The position numbers and the translations under genes are program-made. 47,816 nucleotides of DNA, taken from the NCBI GenBank assembly GCA_001541255.1, contig LNQR01000033.1:1-47816 (forward strand). Reading direction: 5' to 3'. This stretch comes from Candidatus Magnetominusculus xianensis. GTDB taxonomy: Bacteria; Nitrospirota; Thermodesulfovibrionia; Thermodesulfovibrionales; Magnetobacteriaceae. The notes below the pieces were generated by a model. It saw only the letters and a list, made by a program, of their open reading frames with translations. It was not told the origin of the DNA and did no database searches. Position 1 is the stretch's first letter. Each line of letters opens with the position of its first letter. This document shows positions 7,550-15,308 of this stretch, in pieces.

Positions 7550-8794
7550 ATGAATATTTTAAGGGGATTATTTGGCATTACTGTGATTTGTCTTTTCGTG
7601 TGGGCAATCAGTGAAAACAGGAAGGAGATACAGTTCAGAACTATTTGTCTGGGGGTTTTACTGCAAATTGTTACAGCGTTTCTGGCTTTAAAAATTGCAC
7701 TTATCAGGAGTTTCTTTCTTTTTTTGAACGAGGCCGTAATGTTGCTTGAAAAGGCTACACTTGCTGGCACGACTTTCACCTTTGGGTATTTGGGTGGTGG
7801 CAAGCTCCCGTTTGATGAGAAAATTCCGGGCGGGTCATTTGTCTTTGCCTTTCAATCACTGCCGATGGTGCTTGTAATAAGCGCCTTGTCAGCACTTTTA
7901 TTTTACTTTAAAATACTTCCATATATGGTCAAGGGTTTTTCTTTTGTACTTCGTAAGATAATGAAAGTGGGCGGGGCAGTTGGACTATGCGCTTCCGCTA
8001 CAGTATTTGTTGGAATGGTTGAGGCGCCGCTATTTATAAAGCCTTACCTTAAAAACATGTCGCGCGGTGAAATCTTTGCCATAATGACTACCGGCATGGC
8101 AACTATAGCCGGTACGGTGATGGTGCTATATGCAAGCATATTAGGGCATGTGCTGCCTGATGCCCTCGCTCAAATCCTGCTCCATTCGATAATCAGCGCC
8201 CCAGCCGCCCTGGTTTGCTCTATGTTGTTGGTCCCGCCTGTCGGCAAGATAGACACTGCTGAACTAATCCCCCCGCAGATATACAAAGGACCGCTGGATG
8301 CCATTGTAAAGGGGACTTCCGACGGAGTCGAGCTGCTGATAAGCATAATAGCCATGCTGATAGTATTTGTTGCCCTTGTGAGTCTGACCAATTATGGACT
8401 GGGAATGCTGCCTGAATTTTACGGCAAACCCGTAACGCTTCAGCGAATACTTGGGGTAATCATGGCCCCTGTTGTTTGGGTTATAGGGATACCCTGGTCA
8501 GAGGCGCAAGTTGCCGGGTCACTTATGGCTACGAAGACAATTTTAAACGAATTCGTTGCATATATAGACCTCGCCAATCTGCCTGCAGGCTCACTAAGCC
8601 AAAGAAGCTCTGTCATCATGCTTTATGCTATGTGCGGATTTGCTAATCTTGGCAGCCTCGGGATTCTAATAGCCGGACTGAGCATTATGGCGCCTGAAAA
8701 AAAGGATGAGGTCATATCACTTGGGCCAAAGTCAATATTAACCGGAACCCTCGCATCATGTATGACCGGCGCTGTTATCGGAATGTTTTACTGA
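7550..8794 (+). CDS. CNT-family nucleoside transporter (NupC-like)
   Basis: The protein is about 414 residues with an N-terminal MNILRGLFGI segment, a KEIQFRTICLG loop, and the CNT-typical cores TLAGTTFTFGYLGG, FVFAFQSLPMVLV, GMVEAPLFIKPYL and KTILNEFVAY. These cover the helix-hairpin and unwound helices that bind nucleoside and cation. It should import nucleosides using a sodium or proton gradient. I chose ATG 7550 because it is preceded by AGAGAG and gives the usual N-terminus; the frame stays open to TTG 7511. It is monocistronic, ending in a hairpin shared with the convergent gene at 8899. Confidence 0.9.
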   Translation: MNILRGLFGITVICLFVWAISENRKEIQFRTICLGVLLQIVTAFLALKIALIRSFFLFLNEAVMLLEKATLAGTTFTFGYLGGGKLPFDEKIPGGSFVFAFQSLPMVLVISALSALLFYFKILPYMVKGFSFVLRKIMKVGGAVGLCASATVFVGMVEAPLFIKPYLKNMSRGEIFAIMTTGMATIAGTVMVLYASILGHVLPDALAQILLHSIISAPAALVCSMLLVPPVGKIDTAELIPPQIYKGPLDAIVKGTSDGVELLISIIAMLIVFVALVSLTNYGLGMLPEFYGKPVTLQRILGVIMAPVVWVIGIPWSEAQVAGSLMATKTILNEFVAYIDLANLPAGSLSQRSSVIMLYAMCGFANLGSLGILIAGLSIMAPEKKDEVISLGPKSILTGTLASCMTGAVIGMFY

Positions 8795-8800
8795 GGAAAT

Positions 8801-8878
8801 CAAAAGGCTACCCTACTATGTCGCCATCGTCATAAACGTCTCAACTGGCAGGCGACTTAAATGGCGGGCAGCCTTTTG
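8801..8878. terminator. Bidirectional stem-loop between convergent genes
   Basis: CAAAAGGCTACC (8801-8812) pairs with GGCAGCCTTTTG (8867-8878) with one mismatch, and an inner TCGCC/GGCGA stem (8821-8825, 8851-8855) makes it two-tiered. A/T-rich ends on both sides suit termination of both the CNT gene and the reverse-strand gene that stops at 8899. Confidence 0.55.
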
Positions 8879-8898
8879 TAATTAAACGTAGGGTTATG

Positions 8899-9309
8899 CT
8901 ATTTCATGCTGGCCGAGGCAGCTAACTGCTTTGATGCCTCTAATAAAGAACCTAGATATGCCTTAGCTTCCTCATTCATTTTCATGCCTTTTTCCTGCAT
9001 AGCCTTTATATAGGCTTCCCATTCGGAATGGCTCCATGTGCCTTTTGTGTCTTTCAGGAATTTGATCGTCAGGTCGGATACATCAGCCATCTTACTTGTC
9101 ATTCCGCTTGTTTCCATTGTAGTCTTATAATACTTCTGCATTGCCTCTAAAACTGCTCCGGCACACGCCTTTGTATCGTCACACATTTCCATCCCGCTCT
9201 TCTGCACATCAGAGATGAAATTGAGCCATGCCTCGTGGTCCCACCCACTCTTGTTCTTCTCCACAAACGTACTTGCCATACCCATAAAACTCTTCATATT
9301 CTTTGTCAT
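8899..9309 (-). CDS. Helical protein with two internal repeats, unknown function
   Basis: The 136-residue soluble protein has no signal peptide. It is built from two copies of a roughly 47-residue unit (residues 16-62 and 85-131, counting from the upstream ATG). The copies share F-x4-K-x2-W-x-H-x2-W, then I-x4-Q-x2-G-M-x-M, then KA-x2-G-x2-LEA, about one third identical. I chose the second of two adjacent ATGs (9307-9309) because GGAGG is then 7 nt away instead of 4. It is alone in its transcription unit with a good promoter and a shared terminator. I do not recognise the family; the helix-rich repeat suggests a small binding or scaffold protein, perhaps phasin-like. Confidence 0.75.
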   Translation of the reverse strand: MTKNMKSFMGMASTFVEKNKSGWDHEAWLNFISDVQKSGMEMCDDTKACAGAVLEAMQKYYKTTMETSGMTSKMADVSDLTIKFLKDTKGTWSHSEWEAYIKAMQEKGMKMNEEAKAYLGSLLEASKQLAASASMK

Positions 9310-9385
9310 CATACGGCCTCCTCTTAACTATTTATGTTATTGTTCAACTGCCATGTTATTGTTTAGCTGCCTTCTGAACTTATAT

Positions 9386-9415
9386 ATGATATACCCAAAG
9401 GATAGTAAATGTCAA
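9386..9415 (-). promoter_or_regulatory. Promoter of the two-repeat helical protein gene
   Basis: On the reverse strand a perfect TTGACA (9410-9415) is followed by TATCAT (9386-9391) at 18 bp or TATATC (9388-9393) at 16 bp. Both give a leader of about 70 nt with a GGAGG near the start. Confidence 0.5.
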
Positions 9416-9428
9416 CAAAAAAAATGCG

Positions 9429-10760
9429 TCATATCTCTATGATAAACTCTGCGCTGCCTTCAAAGCTCGCTGCGGTCAGCTTCCAGCCCATATGATTTTC
9501 TATTATTGTTTTTGCCATATACAGGCCGATACCTGTACCTTTATTTAATTCCTTCGTTGTGAAATACGGCTCAAAAATCTTGTCGATAATATCTGCGGGA
9601 ATGCCGCCTCCGTTGTCTGAAACAAAGACCTTAATTTTTTCATTTTCCTTTGTGATGCCTATATCTATTCTGCCTTCAGCTTGCTGGTGCACTTTGCTGC
9701 ATTTCAAAATTATCGCGTCCATTGAATTATTAATAAGATTCAGAATAACTTGTTTGAATTCATTAGGGTAGCCCAAGACACTTACATCCTCATCGAGAAA
9801 GTCTGTATTAAGTGATATGCCGTTTTTTAAGAAATATGGAGAAAACATTGAGACAATATCTTCGACAGACCCCTTAAGATCAAAGATCATCTTCTCCTTT
9901 GACGGCCGCAGAAAGTCGGAAAAATCGTCCACCGTCTTTGTCATAAAATCAACCTGGGTGAGTATTGTATCCTTGACATCAACAAGATATTCCTTGTTCA
10001 GCTCTCCATATTCATACGAGTCGTCCAGTTCCTGAGCCAATGCCGATATAACGTTCAGGGGCTGCCTCCATTGGTGTGCGATGGCGTTTATCATGCCTCC
10101 CATCTCTGCCATTTTGGATTGCTGAATCAATAACTGCTCTTTCTCTAATCTTTTCATTATCTCTTCCTGAACTCTCTGTTCCAAAACTGCATTAAGTAAT
10201 GTCAACTCATGTTCTTTCTCTTTAAGCTGCCGGTTCTGTTCTAAAGTCTTTTCATACGTGGAGACCAATAGATTTAATATCTGGCGCTTTTCAGAGTTTA
10301 TCAGATATGTCTTGCTGCCCAATGATAATTCTATGCCGACTCCGGCACCGTCGCTCTTTCTTATCCTGGAGGTTGCCAGCAAATAATCTATTCTTGACAT
10401 TAACGATTTCTCGGTATATGGTTTTATGATAAAATTGTCAGCCCCACACTCAAGGCCATATATGATATCCTCCGGATTACTCAATTGAGTAAGCAGTATT
10501 AAGGGAATATACTTTAACTCATCGATGGCTTTAATTAGCTTACACATCTCATAACCGTTCATAACCGGCATGTTTACGTCGCTGATAATAAGAGCTGGTA
10601 CAATCTCCTGCGCCTTTATGGAGCCGGTTAGTCCGTTGTCTGCTGTTTCCACATCATAGTTATGGCTCTCAAGCATACGCTTCAGCAATACGGCCTGAGA
10701 AGCGCTGTCTTCGACAAGCAGAATTTTTAGTCTTTCTTTCTCTTCGTTTAACATTGTCAC
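9429..10760 (-). CDS. Response-regulator receiver / histidine kinase hybrid
   Basis: The 443-residue cytoplasmic protein begins with a receiver domain (phospho-acceptor Asp61 in LIISDVNMPVMNGYE, conserved Lys in IIKPYTEK), continues with a coiled coil (about 155-218), then a HisKA domain with His229 in AIAHQWRQP and a HATPase_c domain (NLINNSMDA, DNGGGIPADI, FEPYFTTK, GTGIGLYMAK). The 'HQWRQP' H-box is typical of kinases that take input from a separate receiver or sensor. There is no membrane segment, so it probably relays a signal from another kinase. It lies downstream of fabF on the same strand, with a 37-nt gap, so it could be co-transcribed with the lipid genes. Confidence 0.9.
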   Translation of the reverse strand: MTMLNEEKERLKILLVEDSASQAVLLKRMLESHNYDVETADNGLTGSIKAQEIVPALIISDVNMPVMNGYEMCKLIKAIDELKYIPLILLTQLSNPEDIIYGLECGADNFIIKPYTEKSLMSRIDYLLATSRIRKSDGAGVGIELSLGSKTYLINSEKRQILNLLVSTYEKTLEQNRQLKEKEHELTLLNAVLEQRVQEEIMKRLEKEQLLIQQSKMAEMGGMINAIAHQWRQPLNVISALAQELDDSYEYGELNKEYLVDVKDTILTQVDFMTKTVDDFSDFLRPSKEKMIFDLKGSVEDIVSMFSPYFLKNGISLNTDFLDEDVSVLGYPNEFKQVILNLINNSMDAIILKCSKVHQQAEGRIDIGITKENEKIKVFVSDNGGGIPADIIDKIFEPYFTTKELNKGTGIGLYMAKTIIENHMGWKLTAASFEGSAEFIIEI

Positions 10761-10797
10761 CTATCCACTACTTCAGAGATATAAATAGTAACATATA

Positions 10798-12114
10798 TCA
10801 ATCGTATTTTCCAATAGCCAGACATGCGTTTTGGCCGCCGAAACCAAAGGAGTTTGAAAGCACCCTCTTGTGCAGGCAATTAATGGCCGTGTTTGGGACG
10901 TAGTTTAGATTGCACTTAGGGTCTGGGTTTTCATAGTTAATCGTAGGAAGTATGATGGACTTATTAATCCCTATCGTGCTGAGGACACATTCGATTGCAC
11001 CGGCTGCGGCTATAGTGTGTCCTATCATGGACTTATTGGAGCTTATATATAGTGCAGCCGCCCGCTCTTGAAACACCTGTTTTATTGCCTCTGTTTCTGT
11101 CTGGTCATTCATAAGCGTTGAAGTACCGTGGGCGTTTATATAATCTATATCACTGGTAGTTAATGAGGCATCTTTAAGGGCAGCACGCATTGCAAGAATT
11201 GCGCCCTCGCCTTTTGGGTGTGTGTCTGTTATGCGATAAGCATCGGCGCTTGAGCCATAGCCGAGGAACTCGGCAAATATAGGTGCGCCGCGTCTCCTTG
11301 CGTGTTCAAGCTCTTCAAGGATTACCACCCCCGCCCCCTCTGACATCACAAAGCCGTTTCGTTTCCTGTCAAACGGTCTTGATGCCTTCTCAGGTGCTGA
11401 GTATTTCTCTGACATCGCCTTTATCAGGACAAATCCTACGAATCCCGTAAAATTCAGCGAAGACTCACAGCCGCCTGCTATCATTATGTCCGCGGCACCG
11501 TCACGTATTATACTGGCGGCCTCTCCAATAGCCTGCGCCCCCGCTGCACACGCGCTTGCTATTGAGATATTCGGCCCTTTGCAGTCAAATATCCCGCCTA
11601 AAATGGCAGTTGCTACGTCGGACTTCCTCCGGAAGAAACTAAAATACGGGTAGCCGCCCGCGTTGGCCAGGGCCTTCATATCCCAGGGCTGTGACGATTT
11701 GCTGGGTCTATAAAATTTGTGGACAAACATCATATCATTAACCGGTGGGTTTTCCCCGTGATAACCCAGCGCGACACCCATTCTCTGAGGCGCGATAGAT
11801 ACGTTTCCATGAAGGCCGGCCTGTGTTATCGCCTCAACGGTTGCCTCTATCATAAATTTGATAGGACGCGGGGTATATTTCTCAAGACGCCTGATGTCTA
11901 TTTTGCTGTTTGAGGGCAGCGACTGTCCTATTATATCTAAAGAGGGTTCCCTTTTTATCTCCCCTCCGATTCGGCATGGCATTCCCGTAGTATCAAACGA
12001 CTCAATCATGCTGATACCTGAGACGCCTTCACTTGCCTTATTAAAACTATCTTCGGCGTTTGAGCCTAATGGCGTTACCGCACCATAGCCGGTTATTACA
12101 ACCCTCGGAGCCAT
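10798..12114 (-). CDS. Beta-ketoacyl-ACP synthase II-type ketosynthase
   Basis: The 438-residue thiolase-fold condensing enzyme has nucleophile Cys189 in SIASACAAGAQ, His329 in NAHGTSTLMND, Lys361 and His366 in NKSMIGHTIAAAGA, and a GFGGQN C-terminal loop. This is the complete Cys-His-His set, so it should elongate acyl-ACP with malonyl-ACP. It is slightly longer than housekeeping FabF (about 412), with an insertion around 120-165 (GENPPVNDMM...SFFRRKS). Its start lies 4 nt after the stop of the ACP gene, and an SDR reductase precedes that. This suggests a dedicated acyl-chain pathway and not the main fatty-acid operon. It is FabF-like, but I do not claim it is the housekeeping fabF. Confidence 0.88.
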   Translation of the reverse strand: MAPRVVITGYGAVTPLGSNAEDSFNKASEGVSGISMIESFDTTGMPCRIGGEIKREPSLDIIGQSLPSNSKIDIRRLEKYTPRPIKFMIEATVEAITQAGLHGNVSIAPQRMGVALGYHGENPPVNDMMFVHKFYRPSKSSQPWDMKALANAGGYPYFSFFRRKSDVATAILGGIFDCKGPNISIASACAAGAQAIGEAASIIRDGAADIMIAGGCESSLNFTGFVGFVLIKAMSEKYSAPEKASRPFDRKRNGFVMSEGAGVVILEELEHARRRGAPIFAEFLGYGSSADAYRITDTHPKGEGAILAMRAALKDASLTTSDIDYINAHGTSTLMNDQTETEAIKQVFQERAAALYISSNKSMIGHTIAAAGAIECVLSTIGINKSIILPTINYENPDPKCNLNYVPNTAINCLHKRVLSNSFGFGGQNACLAIGKYD

Positions 12115-12118
12115 CTGC

Positions 12119-12697
12119 TTATACTATCTTGTGCTCGTCCTGTGTCTTTTGGAGCCATTCTTTTATCAAATCATCACCATTTTTATAATCCGCCTCAGCG
12201 CCGCACTCCCTGCAGACGATGCGTGTATCGTTGTCTGTTTTCCATGCCGATTTGTCGCACTCAGGGCAGTTTTCAGGCAGCGTATCCAGTATATCCATAA
12301 TGCTGCCTGCCATTGAGCGTATGGTTATCATAGCTGGAAGGGCATCCATGTCCATGCCGGGCTTAAGGGCCTCTAATGCTGAACCTTCAACAGCGGCATC
12401 AAGGCGAATCCGCATCAGTTTAACAGCCTTCTCGGTCAATCTGCCATCTGAATCAATGGCAGTACCTTCACCAAACATCTCTTCAATATGTTCTATGATA
12501 AAGTGTCTGGCCATTTTTATAGAGAACGTCTGCTCAATCCTGTAGTTTATGTCAAGGAAATCGAGGGATTCTGCACCGAGGTCTTTTACAAGCGAGCTGT
12601 CGGTCTTAATAGTTGCCACATCAATTGCCAACGTTTCTGCCGCTGCCTTTTTCAATTCGTCAATCACCATGTCGTCGCTAATCAGCGCTTGTCTCAT
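12119..12697 (-). CDS. Acyl carrier protein fused to a C-terminal zinc ribbon
   Basis: The 192-residue protein has an N-terminal ACP domain (about 9-80) with the phosphopantetheine serine in DLGAESLDFLDI (Ser44). It is followed by a helical spacer with SMAGSIMDILDTLPEN and a C-terminal zinc ribbon with CPEC (Cys144, Cys147) and CREC (Cys162, Cys165). Standalone ACPs are about 80 residues, so the extra 110 residues are unusual. A strong AGGAGA lies 8 nt before ATG 12697. It sits between the SDR and ketosynthase genes (27 nt and 4 nt gaps), so it is likely the carrier for this mini-pathway. The ribbon may dock a partner enzyme; that is inference. Confidence 0.85.
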   Translation of the reverse strand: MRQALISDDMVIDELKKAAAETLAIDVATIKTDSSLVKDLGAESLDFLDINYRIEQTFSIKMARHFIIEHIEEMFGEGTAIDSDGRLTEKAVKLMRIRLDAAVEGSALEALKPGMDMDALPAMITIRSMAGSIMDILDTLPENCPECDKSAWKTDNDTRIVCRECGAEADYKNGDDLIKEWLQKTQDEHKIV

Positions 12698-12725
12698 TTA
12701 CCTTTTCTCCTTATGTATTGATTAT

Positions 12726-13535
12726 TTAAGCATTTCGATGAAGACAGTTGCTCAGTCCACGGTCAACCACAATGGTCTGCCCCCTGATGCCGCGGCTTGC
12801 GGGGCTGCACAGAAACAGCACCACATCTGCAATCTCTTCCGGCATGACAAAGAGCTTTTCAGGGATTCTCTCAATACCGTCAATGAACTGGCGAAGCACC
12901 TTAAATGAGTCCGTCTTAACAAGCCCGCCTGAGACCGCATTTACGGCGATATTCTTTAGAGTCTCTGATAAATCCCTTACGACTGCCTCCATTGCTGCCT
13001 TCATGCTGCCAAGAGGATAGCTCTGATTATAGAAGCGGCTGCCGAGGCTTGATATAAATATGATGTGTTTATCGTGTCCAGTTGTGCTGGTCAGATATGG
13101 CAGTGCCTCTTGGACACAAAAGATATTGCCGATGTAGTTGGTATCGACCAATGCGCGGAGTTCCCGCTCAAGCAGCCTTTCGATGGGTTTAAATGGTGCA
13201 CGGGCAGCGTTTAAGACAAGCACATCAAGGCCGCCGAGGGCTGATGCCGCATCAGCAAAGATTTTTTTTACCGAATCCTTCTGTGAAATATCACCGGGGA
13301 CGAGAATAGCCTTTTGGCCCATAGACTCGATTTCGGCGGCAAGGTTTTTAGCGTGTTCTTCTGAGCGACCACCTTGTTTACTGAAATTAATGGCGACATC
13401 TGCACCACTTTTAGCAAATGCCAGAGCTATGGCAGCCCCAATACCGCGAGAACTACCGGTTACAAGAACCTTACGCGGGCAGATTGGCCCCCCGTTGCTT
13501 GTTATATCAGGTGTATCAGTATTTTGCGTATCCAT
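12726..13535 (-). CDS. SDR-family reductase resembling enoyl-ACP reductase FabL
   Basis: The 269-residue Rossmann-fold protein has the cofactor motif TGSSRGIGAA (27-36), LNAARAP in place of NNAG, and catalytic-loop serines (ISSLGS, about 161-166). The C-terminal VNAVSGGLVKTDSF resembles FabL (enoyl-ACP reductase III) more than FabG. The active-site segment is QSYPLGSMKAAME, with Tyr173 and Lys179 six apart. That is neither Y-x3-K (classical) nor Y-x6-K (FabI/FabL), so specificity is open. I used ATG 13535; the frame is open to a TTG at 13565 but no Shine-Dalgarno supports either. It heads the SDR-ACP-ketosynthase operon. Confidence 0.82.
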   Translation of the reverse strand: MDTQNTDTPDITSNGGPICPRKVLVTGSSRGIGAAIALAFAKSGADVAINFSKQGGRSEEHAKNLAAEIESMGQKAILVPGDISQKDSVKKIFADAASALGGLDVLVLNAARAPFKPIERLLERELRALVDTNYIGNIFCVQEALPYLTSTTGHDKHIIFISSLGSRFYNQSYPLGSMKAAMEAVVRDLSETLKNIAVNAVSGGLVKTDSFKVLRQFIDGIERIPEKLFVMPEEIADVVLFLCSPASRGIRGQTIVVDRGLSNCLHRNA

Positions 13536-13601
13536 ATCATTTAGCCCCGACAGGAATTTTAGCAAAACCCAGCCTGTAGAATCAAGTTGATATTTGCAAG
13601 T

Positions 13602-13762
13602 CAGGGCAAACGCATTTCAGGGCAAACGTATTAGAAAATTTCGATAGCCATTTCGTCCTATAATAGGGGTGGGGAAGGTTTTCGCCTCCCCTATCAGAAA
13701 AGCATCGGTCATAGCTAAAAATATAGACAGTTTCTGTCGAATTTTCTAATGCGTTTGCCCTG
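13602..13762. mobile_element. MITE-like element with about 28-bp inverted ends
   Basis: The outer sequences CAGGGCAAACGTATTAGAAA (13618 onward) and CAGGGCAAACGCATTAGAAA (reverse complement of the bases ending at 13762) are inverted repeats of about 28 bp with two or three differences. A tandem extra copy of the first 16 bases lies at 13602-13617. The interior (about 90 bp) is non-coding and contains an imperfect ATAGGGG / CCCCTAT stem. Similar ends occur at 650, 7481-7495 and 18325-18336. It lies between the acyl-synthesis operon and the exported-paralog array. It resembles a non-autonomous transposable element; no transposase is in the window. Confidence 0.6.
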
Positions 13763-13771
13763 GGCATTGCC

Positions 13772-14257
13772 TTAGTACAGATTACCTTCGCACCTACGAA
13801 TGTTAAAATTATCGTTTTTAAATTTATATGATTTATCACTTTCAAAGTCTTTATCGTCAGTATTATCTTTAAGGCTTTCAACTGTGTTTATTTCTAACTT
13901 TAACTCTATTTTATTTGAATTAACTCCTGGTTTTTTCTTTATTACCGCGAAATCATCATAGAAATAGTTCAATTGTATACCACCTGGAAACCATAGAACA
14001 CAACCGCCAAAACTGCCGCTGCCGTTTTTGCTTTTACTAATATCAAACATCCATCCTTCAGGTTTGTAAGGTAAGCTGTATATTTCTGCATTCGTTACAT
14101 CAAAATACATGCTCATAATACTGTAATGAATCTTATTGCTGATCTTAAAATCTTTTTTTAACGATACGCAATATAGGCCGTCTCCTTCTGCGGTAGATAA
14201 GGCAAACAATATCATTATTACTATTATTAATGTCTTCACGGTATTTCCGGTAAGCAT
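13772..14257 (-). CDS. Exported paralog, type A, copy 1
   Basis: The 161-residue protein has a signal peptide (hydrophobic 9-23, ending STAEG). The mature part starts near LYCVSL, then TNAEIYSLP and PEGWMFDIS, YDDFAVIKKKPG, and a C-terminal NFNIRRCEGNLY. The first and last cysteines match a pair found in most family members. It is the last gene of the six-gene array. Its ATG lies inside the codons of the conserved terminal Lys-Cys of the upstream type B gene (22-nt overlap), and there is no clear Shine-Dalgarno, so coupling is likely. About one third identical to type A copy 2. Family unknown; exported or periplasmic by signal peptide. Confidence 0.8.
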   Translation of the reverse strand: MLTGNTVKTLIIVIMILFALSTAEGDGLYCVSLKKDFKISNKIHYSIMSMYFDVTNAEIYSLPYKPEGWMFDISKSKNGSGSFGGCVLWFPGGIQLNYFYDDFAVIKKKPGVNSNKIELKLEINTVESLKDNTDDKDFESDKSYKFKNDNFNIRRCEGNLY

Positions 14258-14724
14258 TTGTCTATCTTTTGTACAGTAACCTCATTATCATCGGAATAAT
14301 AAACCATTACACTTGTGCCTGATCTTTTCGTCATATATACTATAGTCAGCCATATACGTATTCTACCATCTTTGGATTTAGGTCTCCTGAGAATAACAAA
14401 ATTTTCTAAATCCTTAAATTTTATGGTATGATTATCTGACTTTGACGTGGCAGTCATAGATGAACTAATCCCAACAGAATCTTCACTATTACTAATATCA
14501 TAAACCCACGACGAGGGTAAGCTGGGAAGGTCATAGATATAAGCATCATTAACGCTCATCTCGATTATCCTGACTCTCTCTGTTTCGTAGTTTTTTCTGT
14601 TCGCTTTTGAGATATAATAATATGTATATTCACACTCATCTGCAAACCCAGTGCAGGTAATACCAGCAACGAGAAGAATTACTACTGCCGAAACCGCAAG
14701 TTTATTTCTAATAATTAGTGTCAT
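14236..14724 (-). CDS. Exported paralog, type B, copy 1
   Basis: The 162-residue protein has an N-terminal signal peptide (about 8-28, cleavage before DEC). The mature sequence begins CEYTYYYISK, then NDAYIYDLP, PSSWVYDIS, LENFVILRRP, TIVYMTKRSG, and ends VQKIDKCLPEIP. It is clearly paralogous to type B copy 2 at 15761 (shared TYYY, PSSWVYDI, TATSKSD/TATAKSD, KIDKCL). The common frame [IV]-Y-x-[LI]-x3-P-x2-W-x-[YF] links it to types A and C. Cysteines near both mature ends could form a disulfide. Middle gene of the second cassette, overlapping the type A gene. Confidence 0.8.
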   Translation of the reverse strand: MTLIIRNKLAVSAVVILLVAGITCTGFADECEYTYYYISKANRKNYETERVRIIEMSVNDAYIYDLPSLPSSWVYDISNSEDSVGISSSMTATSKSDNHTIKFKDLENFVILRRPKSKDGRIRIWLTIVYMTKRSGTSVMVYYSDDNEVTVQKIDKCLPEIP

Positions 14725-14778
14725 AAGTTATGATAAAACAATTGTTCAATCAAGTAGTCGCTTTTTCCCGAATCAAAA

Positions 14779-15288
14779 TTAAGGTTCATTATCATGGTTG
14801 AGTGAATACCTCTTAAAGCATTTATTAATTTGCTTGATTACAAAGTCGTTGGTCTCTAATTTTAATAGCTCAACTGTACCATTTGGTTTGTTACAAATCA
14901 GTGTCATGGTCAAATACGGCTTATCATCTTTTATTATAATTATACTGAGAAAATCCTTAAAATACCTAATATCGACAGCTTCATGGTCAGTTTCAGCCAA
15001 CCCGATTAATCTATCGCCTTGTTTATCAGGAAAGGTATAAATCCAACCATTGGGCATCTTAGTTATACTATAGACATCGTAGCCTTGATATAGAAAGAAT
15101 GCCCTAACTTTGTATTTCTTTTCAAGGTATTGGTCTTTCAATGAGATTATATAAAACTGATCCTTACATTTTGCCGCAAATCCTGACTCTGGTGAGAACA
15201 CCGCCGATGTGACAATGAACAAAACCATTAATCGCAGTGACAATGACATGTGTTTGACTCCAGCGTTAATATAAATATGTACAATCAT
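14779..15288 (-). CDS. Exported paralog, type C, copy 1
   Basis: The open frame gives 169 residues, but a start at the internal ATG (MSLSLRL, residue 14, position 15249) yields a clean signal peptide (LMVLFIVTSAVFSPESGFA) and matches copy 2 (MSLCLRL). The mature part reads CKDQFYIISLKD, KKYKVRAFFL, VYSITKMPNGWIYTF, YFKDFLSIIII, TLICNKPNGT, and ends IKQINKCFKRY. It shares about half its residues with type C copy 2. First gene of the second cassette, 20 nt after the type A copy 2 stop. Function unknown. Confidence 0.8.
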   Translation of the reverse strand: MIVHIYINAGVKHMSLSLRLMVLFIVTSAVFSPESGFAAKCKDQFYIISLKDQYLEKKYKVRAFFLYQGYDVYSITKMPNGWIYTFPDKQGDRLIGLAETDHEAVDIRYFKDFLSIIIIKDDKPYLTMTLICNKPNGTVELLKLETNDFVIKQINKCFKRYSLNHDNEP

Positions 15289-15308
15289 TATAAGAGCAGT
15301 CCATTGTC

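Noticed and set aside
12488..13590. Several long forward frames opposite the ACP and SDR genes.
   Set aside because: They run antisense to genes with complete catalytic motifs and show no homology-like features or start signals.
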